The notes: generated by a model not told the origin, from the letters alone. Shown: positions 17,976 through 30,070, counted from the first letter of the stretch. The stretch is 30,207 nt of DNA from Haplosporangium gracile (GCA_015499985.1 JAAAUF010000508.1:1-30207), one strand, 5' to 3'. Numbers and translations: made by a program.

Positions 17976-20819
17976 TTAGTAACGACTGGCAGGACGGCGG
18001 GCGAGGATGGAGAGGTAGAGCAACACACAGACGCCCAAGAAGCTAGAGAGTGATCCCAGGACAAACGACTTGTGGAAACACTCGATACCGAAACACTCGA
18101 GTGTGTGCTCGCGCACGGCCTCGAGGTCGTACAACCACCCAAAGATCAGGTTGAACACCTGTCCTCCTATTGCTGGTGCAATTGAGATCCATCCCCTATT
18201 GCATTGCATTAGTAAACAAATGAAGAGTAAAAAGTCAGCATCTAGATTTGCATAGCATTTCATATCCCTCTTTTGCAATAGAAAAGCAGTCTTTCGTAAG
18301 ATATCAAGGAATCTTTACCAGTTGGTGCCAAAGTTGGAGACGCCGAACCATTCGCTGACAATGGTGGGAGCAACACCTATTACAGAACAAACGAGAGATC
18401 TCAAAAAGTCAGAATTCCATCTCTATCTATCAACGCTAAAGTGATGTGCTTTGTGATTTTCCAAGATCTCTTCATACGATGGAGATGCGGCTACATATGT
18501 ATGCATGCATGCATGTCCAGGAAAAAGAAAAAAAAATCAAAACTTACCAAAGACGCTACCGTAGCCCAGTCCGACGAGGAGAGAGACACGACCAAGGTCC
18601 TCAATGTCCTGAACATGCGATCCAAACGTCTGTCCCAACCACACACAGAATCCCGCGTACAACAGGAATCCCACCCGACTAATCCCCCACCACTTCCCAC
18701 TACCACGCTTGCCCAGATCTGACATCATTCCGACAGAGATGCGTCCAACACAAGACATCAAACTGATGAGCGAGACGTGGAAGTTTTGAAGTTGCTGCAA
18801 TCGGATCAAGTCCTCGTCCGTGGGAGGCTTCGAGGGGTCGTCCGTGCGATCGCGGTAAATGGATCGGACAACACTGCCGGCGTTGGTAATGTACATCAAT
18901 CCAGGCCCAGAAAGAAGTAGGATAGCCAACATCAACATCTGTGCCTGGTGTGTCGTCCTGAACAGCTTGAATCCCGACAGAGATTTGGGACCGACAGCAA
19001 GGCTGGAAGAATGATCACGGGAAGCAGCATGCTTTGAAGTAATGAGGCGTTCCGATTCAGATGTCCTCCTACGGTGTTCTTCCTCTTCCTCAGTAATATC
19101 GTTATCATCATCCAGTGAAGAACTGGAAGAGGAACTAGAAGATCCCGCGATATGAGCAACTGACGATTCCTGGTCCTTGGGAGGCTCCAAATCCTCAGAG
19201 GGAAAGACTTTAAGAAAAATGACCGAGATCAAGATGGTTGAGCCAATGGCCTTGGCGATAAGGAACAAGAAGGCCTGGGTATCGTCCTTGTACCAGTGAT
19301 TGCTAATCTGGGCAAACAGCAACGCCGACAGTCCAAAGCCTGCAATGGGAACACCCATGGCAACGCCTCGGGCCGACTGGAAGTTGTGGGCATTGGTGCT
19401 GACCGAGGTCATGTAACCCGCCTGGGAACCCATACCGACAAGGATGAGGAACAGGAAGGAGGTGAAGAATCCAAAAGAGCTGAAGGCCCCCGAGTAGGTC
19501 AAGGACAATCCCGAGTATCCAGCCACAAGCAGTGCCGCTGACAGTAACCCCACCCTAAATATAGATTTAAACGTAAAAATGTGCAATTTCACACAAATTC
19601 ACAGGGTTTGGTCAGATCTTCAGTGCGGGAACGGAAAGCGGAAAAAATGTAGTCGCACGCCCAAGAAGGTTTAGGGGGATGTACACAAACAGTGAACACA
19701 CAGACGATCGCAGGGTTTCAATTCAATCCCCTTTGTGCACACTTCGGATTTCGGAAAGAAAAAAAAAAAAAGGGTGATTCTGACCCATTGGGTGGTGGCA
19801 AAGCGCTGCAAAAGCACGACCAATCACAACTCGGCCCTGTCGCCTGTCAAGAAATCGAATAAAAAGGAGATGGGGCAGAATCATAAGATAGAGAAGAGAA
19901 GGTTGGGAAGGAAGAGGACGAGGAATACGGAGCGAGCAGTAATCCCGAGAAAAAGAGGAAAGGAGAGTTGGTCGGGTTGTAGTGGTGATCGATTAACTCG
20001 TTGGTTTTGGTCGGTTGTTGAGGAAAGAGGAGGGATGAAGGCGGTAACGAGAGGAGGAAGAAGTAGGGGAGGAAGAAGTAGGGAGGAGCGGTAAATCCAG
20101 TTTTCTTTTTCGCCCCCAGCCCCTCCTCCCTCAATGTTCCTGCTTGTCTCGTTGTATATGTGCTCCTTGTAAAAGTACAAAATGATCCTGTGGGTGTATC
20201 GTATCCAATGCTTACGTTCGTGGACCTTTACTATCGACCAGGCGACCAAAGAGAGGACCTACTCGATGGAAGAAGATTAAAGTTGATCAGTCAGGTATAT
20301 ATGATATGGTTGGGTGTGGATAAGGTCCAGGTATTGTAATGATTGAGAATGGGACCAATCCAATCAGTGCGATAGTTGACAGAAAAGGGTCAGGTGGGAC
20401 AATTGGCAGTTGTGAAGTCAAAGAAATAAAAGTGGAACTGGGCACTGGTATGTATGACATGCGTACCTGACAAGAACAAGCCATAGTGGACACCTGCTGC
20501 AACAACCTATTGTATGTTTGTTCATTCAGACGAGGATAGAAGGAAACAAAAGAGGGTAGAGACGAAAGCAAGAGTTAGCTCGTCTGATCACTCTTGTTCA
20601 CTGTCCTCAGTTTCATTCACATTCATTCAAGAACGGAAAAGAATGAATGAGTGAGCGAGTTACGTTGGACTGGAGGGCGGTGAGGGCGAGTTTGGTGGTG
20701 AGCTGGTTGGCATAGGTGGAGTAGAGGTATGGGGTGCCGGAGACAAGGGCGACTGCACAGGCAGCGAGGAACGAGGCTGTCCGAGCACTCGTCGTCGCCT
20801 GAAGGGTCGAAGAGGTCAT
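17976..20819 (-). CDS. MFS transporter, Mch1/nodulin-like group
   Basis: Six exons close in phase: 20819-20664, 20506-20467, 20258-20216, 19554-18548, 18376-18319 and 18195-17976 (1524 nt, 507 residues). TM1 begins at FLAACAVALVSGTPYLYSTY, the nodulin-like/Mch1 hallmark. Then come VVAAGVHYGLFLSG and the MFS motif A GRLVDSKGPR between TM2 and TM3. Exon 4 carries TM3 to TM10. The central cytosolic loop is long, with a Ser run, acidic DDDNDITEEEEE and HRRRTSESERL, suggesting regulation by phosphorylation. The last exons carry GYGSVFGVAPTIVSEWFG and NWGWISIAPAIGGQVFN, typical of the last TMs of this group, and end in ILARRPASRY. Family members are vacuolar or plasma-membrane transporters for monocarboxylates or unknown substrates; the substrate cannot be read from sequence. 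All splice sites follow GT-AG. The third intron is long, at 661 bases. Confidence 0.9.
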
Positions 20820-22527
20820 TCTCTCGACTTTTTTTGTTGAATGCGGGAGAGGGAGACGGGTATATAGAACGAAGAGAAAAGGAAGAAAGGGAATGAGTTG
20901 GTGAAGGAGGGAGGGTGATCAGAGAGTTGTTTTTTTGTGTGAATGAGAGAAGGGAGAGGAATGAGTAAAGAGAAGAACAAGGAAATGAAAAGAAAAAAAA
21001 AAAAGAGGCGGGCAAATGGTCTTAAAATACAAAAACTATGAACAGAAAGAGACATCGGACCCCGGTCGGAGTAACACTTACCCTTGCAGTCATAGAGTAG
21101 CGAGTGGAGAGCACTATGAGCAGCGAACGAAATGAACAAACCACATGTGCGACATGGCAATCACGACCAACATGACTTCACTCTCCTCCCTTTTCTCATC
21201 CTCATCCACTCCCTCACTCTCTCCCTCTCTCCCTCTCTCTCTTACTCCATTCTTTGACGTTGTTCGTCTTGCTTTTTCACCCTGTCTCCCTTTTCCTTTT
21301 TCTTTCTCTTTCCTCATTATTTTTTTCTCTTTCCTCTCAAACTTCGAACAAAGTCCTTCTTTCTCTCGTCAGTTAAGTTATCATCCATCTTCTGGAAGAT
21401 AGGGTTAGGCGGGATCTTTTTTTTCTCACAAAATGATGCCTTACATGATCGATTCTACCATCCACCTACACTACAATAGAGCAAAAATTGCGGTATTTGT
21501 TTTCTATGCTAGTGCTTTATCCTACCAGGTTTCTAGGAGTTACATCCAATAATCGCAGCTATCGATGACAGCACCCACCAATGAGATCTTGATAGCTTGC
21601 TCCTGTCATTGTTTTTGTCATTGTGCAGGATAAAAGGGACAAGCAAGCAGCAGATCCTGTATTCTATTGTACACATTATATACGTATATACATACTATGG
21701 TCGCTGTGTTTGTGTACTTTACCGTGCGGCATTTTCTTTTCTGTTGTTCCCCCTTGCTCTGCTACTACTTTTCCTTTTTCTCTGTGTCCCTTCATCTCCC
21801 TCAAAGGAAATCCCTCACAGCCAAAGTCCAGTTGCCCATCAGAAAGTCCGAGCCCTTTTCAATTTGAATATTGCTCCCTTTTAAAAAGAGAGTGCACGAG
21901 CCAAGTTGCATTTACGCAGGTCTGCTCTTTTTGTCTATCTTCCCGTCCTGTCCTAGACTTGATCGCGTCCCTGTCTATCATCCTTCCCTTGCATCGAAAG
22001 ATAATCACAGAAATACGGAATCTGACCGTAATAAAATGCATCGCAGCTCATCCTAATAACCAATAGTCTATATGTCCAGTCTGCTTGTATATTATTAACA
22101 GACTAATGAGTTTGCCCTCCACTCACTTGGATGATTTGAACCCAGTCCTATGACTCTCTCGTGCATTCAGACCGATGTCAACCGTCTTGTCTTTTTTCCC
22201 TTCCAACGGTCGCTCTCTTTTCTCTCTCTCTTCTTTTGTATCCCTGTTGTGTTTTTCTCGCTTTATCTTCTTTCTTTTTTTTCTCTCTCTCTCTCTCTCT
22301 TTATTTTTCTCTTTCTTTCACGTCCTATCACGTCTTAACTTCTCTTACATTCCCTAAATCTTAATTTTTAATTTCTCCTTTACAGCAATTACAAATCCAT
22401 CCAGCCTCCTCTTCTCACTTTTTACTCCCTCCATTTTCGACAACCCATATCCTCCATCGTCGATACACATCTTCGGCAACAAACAACAAACAACAAACAT
22501 TCAACTGAAGACAAACAACCACCAGTT
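20820..22527. other. Long divergent intergenic region
   Basis: This is the shared upstream region of the transporter (-) and the PA-domain protein (+). It contains pyrimidine-rich tracts with CT repeats (about 21200-21240 and 22283-22300), an A run (20990-21004), a 14-base perfect palindrome centred on acgt at 21677-21690, and a CAA-rich leader just before the ATG at 22528. Open frames at 21597-22066 look like translated pyrimidine tract. No gene is supported. Confidence 0.45.
22283..22300 (+). repeat. CT dinucleotide microsatellite
   Basis: About nine CT units in the leader of the PA-domain protein gene. Confidence 0.8.
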
Positions 22528-25500
22528 ATGAAGGCAAGGGCAACGAGCGTACCAATTCGCTCATCCACGCCTACGACAACACTCCTCACCCTTCGCTCAG
22601 CCATCATCCTCGTCGTAACAGCGCTCTCTTCAACGACCACAACAGCATTGGCAGAATCGGGCGCATTTGAGCTCCAAACAAACCTTGTCTCCTGTGGAGG
22701 TGACAACTCTACAACCAACAATGCTGGAGGGTCGACGGCTCCAGTCGCGGTCTGTACTCCACCAGAGTCCAAGCTGTTCAAAAATGTCCAGGTTGTGAAT
22801 GGTACTCCTCAACCAAGCTCTACCGGTGTCCGCGTAAGTAGATTGATTAATTTTGTTTTATGATGTTAGATGATACATGCTTTTTTTTCCTGCCTTGCAT
22901 GGCTCAGAAAGATATTTTATCCTCAATTAATCACTGAAAACCTGATAAAACTTTTTTTTTTTTGTCTTCGCCTACCCTCTCACTCTCACTATCTCACCCA
23001 TATTAACAACAAAATAGGGCCGACTGTACGATGTAGGAAACCTTTGCACAGAAAAGATCTCGGACAAGATTGACCGCGCCTGGATCGCATTCCTCGACTG
23101 TAGTGGCGGATGCTCACTTGCCACAAAACTCGCGAACCTTCAGGGATCCAACCCACAGGCGGTCCTTATTTACAACCAGGCTGCTTGTACCGTCAACAGT
23201 ACACCAGCGGCACCGGCGGATGGGTCTCCGATCTCTGCAGTCCCGACACCTGTTGGTTCTCCTGCGCCTGTAGCATCACCGGTGGCGGCACCTGTGACGA
23301 CTAATGCTCCTGTGGCGGCGCCTGTGACGACTGATGCTCCTGTGGCGGCGCCTGCGACACCGACCCAGCCAGCTGATAGCAATCCAAATGGAGGAGACAA
23401 AGGAGCAGAGGGAGGTGAAAAAGGTGAGGAAGGCAAGGGTGATGGAGATGGTGCCAGAAGCAGTGATGGAGATGGCGACAAAAACAATGATGAAGGTGGC
23501 AACAGGATTGATGTCCATAGCAACGACGATGGGGACAACGACGATGGGGACAACGATGATGGGGACAACGACGATGGGGGCAACGACGATGGAGGCAACG
23601 ACGATGGAGGCAACGACGATGGAGGCAACGACGATGGAGGCAACGAAGATGGAGGCAACGACGATGGGGACAACGATGCTGGAGATGGTGCCAGAAACGA
23701 TGATGGAGATGGCGACAAAAACAATGATGGAGGTAACGACAAAAACAATGATGGTGATGGTAACAGGATTGATGTCAATAATAACGACGATGGGGACAAC
23801 GACGACAAAAAAGATGACAGCAACGATAACGATGAGAATAACGACAATGAAGACGATGATAACCAGACCAAAGGCAGCATCAGCGGCAAGAATAACAACA
23901 TCATCCCGCTCAAGGGTCTTGTCGGCACCCCAGGGAAAGAAGGACAGGAAAGCGTCGAGCCTTTACCCCAGAGCCAATCTCCACGTCCTCTTCCTATCCC
24001 ACACCCAATTAATGCAAAGCCAGCAACCGCTCAAGGCAGATCGCCTCCTCCATACCCCATCCCACACCTACATGTTTCTGGATCAAAGAAACACTCGACT
24101 GCCAACGCTAAAAGATTGTCGACAGAACCTCAAGACCGCCGCCTATCCCCGCGTCCACGTCCAACCCCTCCCCCTCTTGTGGGACAATCCAGTGTTGCTA
24201 CTATAGCTGGAGTAGGGATTGGGGGAACCATCGAACCTCAAGGCCGCTCTCCTCGTCCGCGTCCCATTCCTCACCCCCACATTGTTGGAGCCCGACGCGC
24301 CACACCTGCTTCCTCTTCTGACATTCGCTCTCATCAGCAACAGCAAGAGCAACACATAGTAGTGAAGATGATGGACAGCGCAGATGCATATGTCCAGTTC
24401 CCAATCACAGTCGTAACGGCAGAACAAGTGACGATTGACTACCTGCTCAAAGTTCTCACCGGCCCTGCAGCATCCGCCCCACTCCCTGCTCCCCTCAAAG
24501 CCCTCAAGACCACCGTCAACCCTAACGGTGCCGCCTCTTCCTCCTCTTTCGTTAATCCCACCACCGCCGCGGATAACAACAGTGGGGTCATCACCGACTT
24601 GATGGTGAGCATCTCACCTGCCTTTGGGGAACCGACGGGAGAACGTAAGTTTCTGTCAATGTCGAAACCGATTTTTGCATTGGTGGTTGGGATCTTGTCG
24701 GCGGTTGTTTGTGGAGTGGTGTTGCTGTATGTGGTGAGACCACTTGTGAGGCGGCATAGGAGGCAGAGAGGTGGTGGGTCGATGGCGTTGGTGGGTGATA
24801 ATGAGTCTGAGAGTCGTGGAACTCCATCTTCGCAGTCCTCTGGTGGTAATGGGTATTATAGAAATAGCACTGCATACATCGGCAACAACAACAACAGCAG
24901 GGGTCACATTAATAGTAGATACGACGACTACATCCAGCACGTGTCCATGGAGGCACCTTACTCCGACTCCTATATCACTTCCACCGGTTCAACCACACAG
25001 CCACCACCCATGCAAGAAGTCTACTCGGAGAATACCCACCCCCACTACCAGAAGAGGGACAGCAACTCGGTCCCAACCATCTCTCTCTCTGGAAACAACA
25101 CCCCTTACACCGCCACCGTCCCAGTTGCATCCGATCTTGCTGCCTCTTTGAATGCAGTTGAACCTGAAGACCCCGAGTATGTGCAGAAGCATTTGGAGCT
25201 TTTGCGTAACCAGGACCATCTTCATCTTCAACCTCAGTCTGTTCCTCTTCCTGACTCCACGGTCGTGACGCCTACCACTGCCACTGCTCCCGTTCCTTCG
25301 GTCCAGATGAAAGAGATCCAATCTACGGGGACGCGCTCGAACGGGGGTAGCGATTACGCTCCCACAGCTCCAGCTGCATATTCGATTAGCACGCCTGCGT
25401 TTGTAACTACAACTATCACCACAGCCACCCCAACCACCACTGAGCCTCCATCGGGTTCTACGTCTACGTTTGAGAACATCCGCGCCGCTGGAGCATTGTC

Positions 25501-26632
25501 ACACCACATCGACGTGGCCCCTGAAGAATCATATCATGAATTCCTTGAACCCGCCGCCCCCCAAGACTACACCTACCCTACATCCACTTCTGGACTCACC
25601 CCTGCAACCTCTGGCCACCGTAATTACAACAATAATGCAGATGATGATGAAGACGGCAGGTACTCGGTCGTCAGTAGCAGGAAGGGCAGTGACCTCTTCC
25701 ACTCTAAGTCCAAACCCAGTCTCTTCCCCATCTCCATCGACACCTCCACTTTCTCTACCACAACCGCCGCCTATGGCGCTCCTTCTTCCTCTACCGCAAC
25801 CACCACCTATGCCACTCCTTCTTCCTCTTTGGCTTCTGGGGGTATCACTCGCGAAGGCGGCATCGCTACCATGTTGTACAGAAACCAGCGTCGAAGTATG
25901 GATAACCCTGGCGGCTTCTCTCCCGCGGCGCAATCACCCTTTCCGAGCCTCAGCCTCAGCCTCCACCCCCGCGGTAACTTGGGCACCGATTCGAACTCGA
26001 ACGTCCTACGCGCGCCTGTGTCAAACGACTTTTTGCCTACCCGTGGCAGCATGGACTCTGTCTTAGCCTCCTACCGCAACAGCAACAGGAGTATCGACTT
26101 GCAGACACGCTCTCAGGACCTAATGTCCTCCAGCCGTGCTTTTGGTGCCCCACGCACGTCAATGGACGGAAGTACGCCTCGTGTTTCATTCCCCGACGAC
26201 TACCGCCCTCGCCTACTCACAATCCCTTCCTCCTCCCGCCTCACTAACGCCACTCCTTCCATCATCGGAGAGACCACCCCGCGCATCTCCATCTCAAACG
26301 ACTCCTCGCGTGTGAGCATGGACTCCCAACATCGCAGCGCAAAGAATTTGGGAGATATCCAGACACGGTTCCAAGAAATTGCACCTGCCTCAGCAGCATC
26401 TAGGAATTCTTTCTCAGAGTCAACGACTAGGGCCAGTTTCTCGGAGGACTTCCCTTCTCGTCCATCTTTGGACGCCCCCCGCGCAAATATGAATGCTTCC
26501 ACCTTCACGTCTGCGACGGGAGCAAATGGTGGAACCTCCGAGTTGATGTCGCCGCTGAGAGTGCGAAGTGCGTCGACAGCTAGCTGGAGCCGCTACGCCC
26601 GTCGGGACTCCTCTGGTGCTACTGCCCACTAG
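22528..26632 (+). CDS. Giant type I membrane protein with PA-domain-like ectodomain
   Basis: Two exons close in phase: 22528-22833 and 23018-26632 (306+3615 nt, 1306 residues); donor gtaagt, acceptor aatag. The N-terminus has an Arg-containing lead and a hydrophobic core (AIILVVTALSS), ending near ALAESG, a likely signal peptide. Residues about 85-185 resemble a protease-associated (PA) domain: GRLYDVGNLCTEKI, RAWIAFLDCSGGCSLATKL, then NPQAVLIYNQAAC. Next come Ala/Pro/Thr repeats, an Asn/Asp/Gly-rich block (about 235-385), a Pro-rich block with repeated RSPRPRPIPHP motifs and a further Ser/Thr/Ala stretch. One TM segment follows (about 653-678, PIFALVVGILSAVVCGVVLL) with stop-transfer RRHRRQR. 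The 628-residue cytoplasmic tail is Ser/Thr-rich with many RxS sites. PA-TM proteins usually end in a RING ubiquitin-ligase domain; none is seen. I infer a cell-surface or endosomal sensor or scaffold. Confidence 0.8.
23519..23680 (+). repeat. 15-bp minisatellite coding Gly-Asn-Asp-Asp-Gly
   Basis: Nearly eleven 15-bp units of the form ggaggcaacgacgat, with ggggac variants, lie in the ectodomain of the PA-domain protein (about residues 270-323). The acidic repeat could bind Ca2+ or simply act as a spacer. Copy number is likely variable. Confidence 0.92.
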
Positions 26633-27940
26633 ATGAAAAAACCAAAAGCATACAAACAAAACAATATTCGTTCAATCATTCAGCATTTTTCCATAATATC
26701 TTAATAAAAATCATAGAATTATTTCCCATTAGACCAAACAAGGCAAAAAGGAGGGGGAAGGTCAGTCATAAAATGATCAAGATCGCGCTCTGGTCTCAAT
26801 CATCGATAAAGAATGCTGGATGTGTCATTCTTGTCGTGTCTATTCTCTTCCTCGCTTCCTTCCTTCTTTTACTGTAACCTTTTCTTCTTATCCCTTCCAA
26901 CATAAAAAATGACCTTTAACGTCCACTCTCTTTTCTCTTCATTCAAAAAAATGGAACCTATTTCTTACATAACATCTGCTCTCTTCTCTTGCCTCCTATT
27001 GCTGACACAATTAGTTGAGAGTTAACTTACGACCAGCGCCCTGCCCCTTACCTCTATCTCTCTCTCTCTCTCCCTCCTTCCTCTGTATGGAATACTGTGC
27101 ACTGCCTAGAAATGATCGCGATGTTAGTTGCATTCCTTGACCTTGTACGCTTTTTGTCTCACAATGCGCTTGCCAAGCCGCCTTTACGATGGGTTGAGTG
27201 CGTCAAGGGAAGAACTCCTTTGTTAATTATTATTCCAAAGGAGGATATAAAAAGAAGGGCGGTAGCAAGTTTATGATCCTGTGCAATGATGGGAGATGGC
27301 AATGAGCGAGCAACAAGACCATTTTGATGCGCGCGTTTGTTGGTATTTTTTTTCATATGGTTCCTCGTCTGTTTTTGATTGGGCAAGATGAATGCACAAT
27401 CCCGACTGATGACATGAACTCCTCTTGGTCTTCTCAATCCCCCCTCTTCCTTCCCGCCCTTACTTCCATTTCCTCACTTTCCTCTTCTTTTGCCACATGG
27501 TGAACACATTTTTACGCGAACGTTAATTTGTGTTCACTTTATAAAGGGTGACTGCATTTGCGGCATGTTGGAAAAAAAGGGTCCATTCAGAACACAATCA
27601 GTGGCTGCTGTTGCACGGGACAGAGAAATGTTTGGAATTGGATGGAAATCGTGGTTTTCACACACAATAAGGAAAACCTAATAAAAAGAAATAAGCGCGC
27701 GCTTCCACATACATCCACAATATGCGTGTTCATTTCTTTTGATTTCTTCTTTATTCACTCTTTCTCCTCCAGTTCCTCATTTCTAATTCTTCATTTTTAT
27801 TCATTCTCATTCTCTTCTTTGAGCAGCAATTAAAGTCACTCTTGCTTGTCACACTTATTTTCGCTCAATCGTTATTCTCATACAGTCCACAATATCCTAA
27901 ATAGCTTGGTCCTTACTTAGTAACTCGAATAACACTTAGT
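26633..27940. other. Gene-free region before the recombinase relic
   Basis: It begins with the 3' flank of the PA-domain gene (poly(A)-like aataaa at 26703-26708). It then holds pyrimidine-rich stretches, including a TC repeat near 27057-27072, and AT-rich sequence. Open frames at 27159-27437 and 27490-27833 look noncoding. No RNA gene is recognised. Confidence 0.45.
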
Positions 27941-30070
27941 CTACACCTTGAACCTCATCTTTGCCCTGTATTCTCGTCCTTGAACCACTTCAGTCATCAA
28001 CCTCACATCTGCCCTTGTCCTGCCCTGAACCGTGAAAAAAGCCGCCTTGCCTGCCACAGCCCTGTCTAGATTCGCGACGCCATCGTTCACCCAGTTGTTT
28101 TGTTCGTGCTGGTTCGTGAAGCATTCTTCAAAGTCATCCAGCCTCTTGTGGATGGCGGCCAATGCTAGTCTGGTACCAGCGACTCCATTTGCTTGCGCCA
28201 AGTTCCAGGCCTGGAAAGCCACCATCAGATTGGGTGGGAGATCGGCGGGCACGTCAGTCTCCCGCTGCTTTAGAGACATCGCAACATCCTCCTTGAAAGC
28301 ATCAACATCGGACTCTTGAACACCTCAGGACACTTTTCCAGTAGCGATGACAGGGCCATATCAGGGTATCGATAGAGATATTCGGCAGCGTTCTGCAACA
28401 GCACTCGGCGTAATCGGAGTATTACTCACAGCACATGCTTCTTGTTGGAACGTTGCGCCAGAGCCGTCGCCTTGTTCATCTTCAAGCGGTTGGGGTTGAG
28501 TTCAAACGCGTATGGCTCGATGTCGTCCAGATTGTCGTTGTTATTCGGGTCAAATTCATTCATTTCCTGATCACACTCTATCCTCCACTGGTTATTCTCG
28601 GAGGAGTTGAGTCCCACTTGCCTCTTCGATGAACGGAAAGATGAGACGTTCCAGTTCAAGCGATGGGGCGACTTCATTCCGTCGGAGATGAAAGGGCTTG
28701 GCGGAAAACCCCGCCATGGCCAAGGCAAAGGTGATGGGCTGCTTGTCCAAGTACACCTGGTGCATCTTGCCGGTCCCGTGTACCCAACGACCGCCAGTCC
28801 GAATGTCTTCCTCCGCAACTTTCAACCTCACTGCCTCCTTGGCTCCGCTGTGGCGTCCAGAGTGGGTAATGTTGGTGCAGGATACATGCTGTGAATTGAA
28901 CACAGAGAGTGTAGCATCCCGAGCTGTGGTGTAAACCATGGCAACTTTCTCGCCCTGTCCAAGCACCTTCACTGCGGTCCATTCGGGGTCGTCCATATCA
29001 GGCCACGGTTCATTATGAACCTAGAAAGCAAAGAAATACAGTTTGTTAATAAAAGAGACAGATATGGACGGAATATCTAATTGCAGAACTGGAATATGTA
29101 CCTGGAATCGCTCAAACATGTAAAAGGCAAAGGCGCCGACGCTGCATCGACGAACATCGGCATGTCGCACGGCCATACCAAGTTGAACATTTCCTTTTGT
29201 GTTTGTCTTGCCTATTCTCATAGAAAAGACCAACGCCACTACCTCCTGAGTTCCTCCAGGCTGCTTAACAAAAGTGTCCATCGAGCAGTCGGAGATATCT
29301 AAATAACGCACATTCTCGTCCCTCAACAGCATGCTATGCCGTACCGCCAGTACAAAGTGCTCCCGAATCATAATACTGCGACTGTTGATAGGTTGGCGCC
29401 ATGCGTAGAGCAAGCATCGGATATGCTCCGCAACAGTGTAGTAGTTGGTGGCGTTGCTGTTTGTTGACACATCTCGGCCCGAATGGATCAGCTCCCCCTT
29501 TTCATTCCTCTCAACATGCTCGGGGCGAAGAATACCTCCCACAAGACTTTTGGCATATCCCCTCATAGAGTCTTCGATGAGCTTGTATGTTGCCAATGGT
29601 TGTGCGGTGTTGGGCTCTGTTGACCGTGCTTGTTGTAGTTTTTGAAGAGTATTTAGAGCAGCATAGCCATGCTCGATATTGCTTTAGGAGTAGGGAGTGT
29701 ATATTGTGCGCCCGCCGTCTGCTCGGCAGGACGCTCTTCCAGCAGCCTCTTCCGCGTCTACATCTAAATAAATAAATAAAAAGGATCTTTAAAACATGTA
29801 CTTATTTTTCATTTTACTGTACATGACCTTCCAAATCATCCCGAAGTACCTACAACGGGCAAGGTCAACGGCTTCCAAAGTTCCCTCGATGGGGACTCGA
29901 TTTGCCTTAACAGTCTCCCGATCCAAAAAGATGCGCCGCACTACCGGAGCCGGTCCAATATGTTCGGATGTCCGTTGCGCGTACAGGTATCGGAGATACG
30001 CAAGGGCCTTGCAAGGATTCACCTCGTAGCGTTCAAAAGTCTCGCTGTTATAGTAATCATTACAAAATTT
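27941..30070 (-). pseudogene. Decayed Crypton-type tyrosine recombinase
   Basis: The minus strand encodes most of a tyrosine recombinase of the Crypton/Ndc10-GCR1-like fungal group. Exon pieces are 30070-29802 (KFCNDYYNSETFERYEVNP), 29681-29102 and 29020 leftwards. Catalytic boxes are recognisable: an Arg in SMLLRDENVR (29308-29331), HSGR (28851-28873), GGRW, and the nucleophile-type Tyr in HQVYLDK (28742-28762). Between them is RHADVRRCSVGAFAFYMFER, typical of the family. The C-terminal part (28279-27941) is helical. The copy is broken by a one-base shift near 28597, an in-frame TGA near 28424-28426 and another shift near 28297, so an active full-length enzyme is not expected. The 29801-29682 intron is tentative; another frameshift is possible there. 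Upstream exons may lie beyond the window. Cryptons excise and integrate through such recombinases. Confidence 0.85.

Noticed and set aside
21597..22066. 147-residue plus-strand frame
   Set aside because: It is composed of translated pyrimidine-rich leader with many Cys, Phe, Leu and Ser, with no domain or conserved motif.
22100..22160. tRNA T-arm-like gggttcaaatc on the minus strand
   Set aside because: The flanking bases do not pair into a T stem, and no acceptor or anticodon arm can be drawn.
23170..23928. 252-residue antisense frame of Ser/Leu/Pro repeats
   Set aside because: It is the shadow of the GNDDG minisatellite and has no recognisable domain or promoter.
28426..28462. A 37-base intron that would remove the stop in the recombinase
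   Set aside because: GTGAGT and CAG are present, but the length is below what fungal introns normally allow, and other frameshifts already break the gene.
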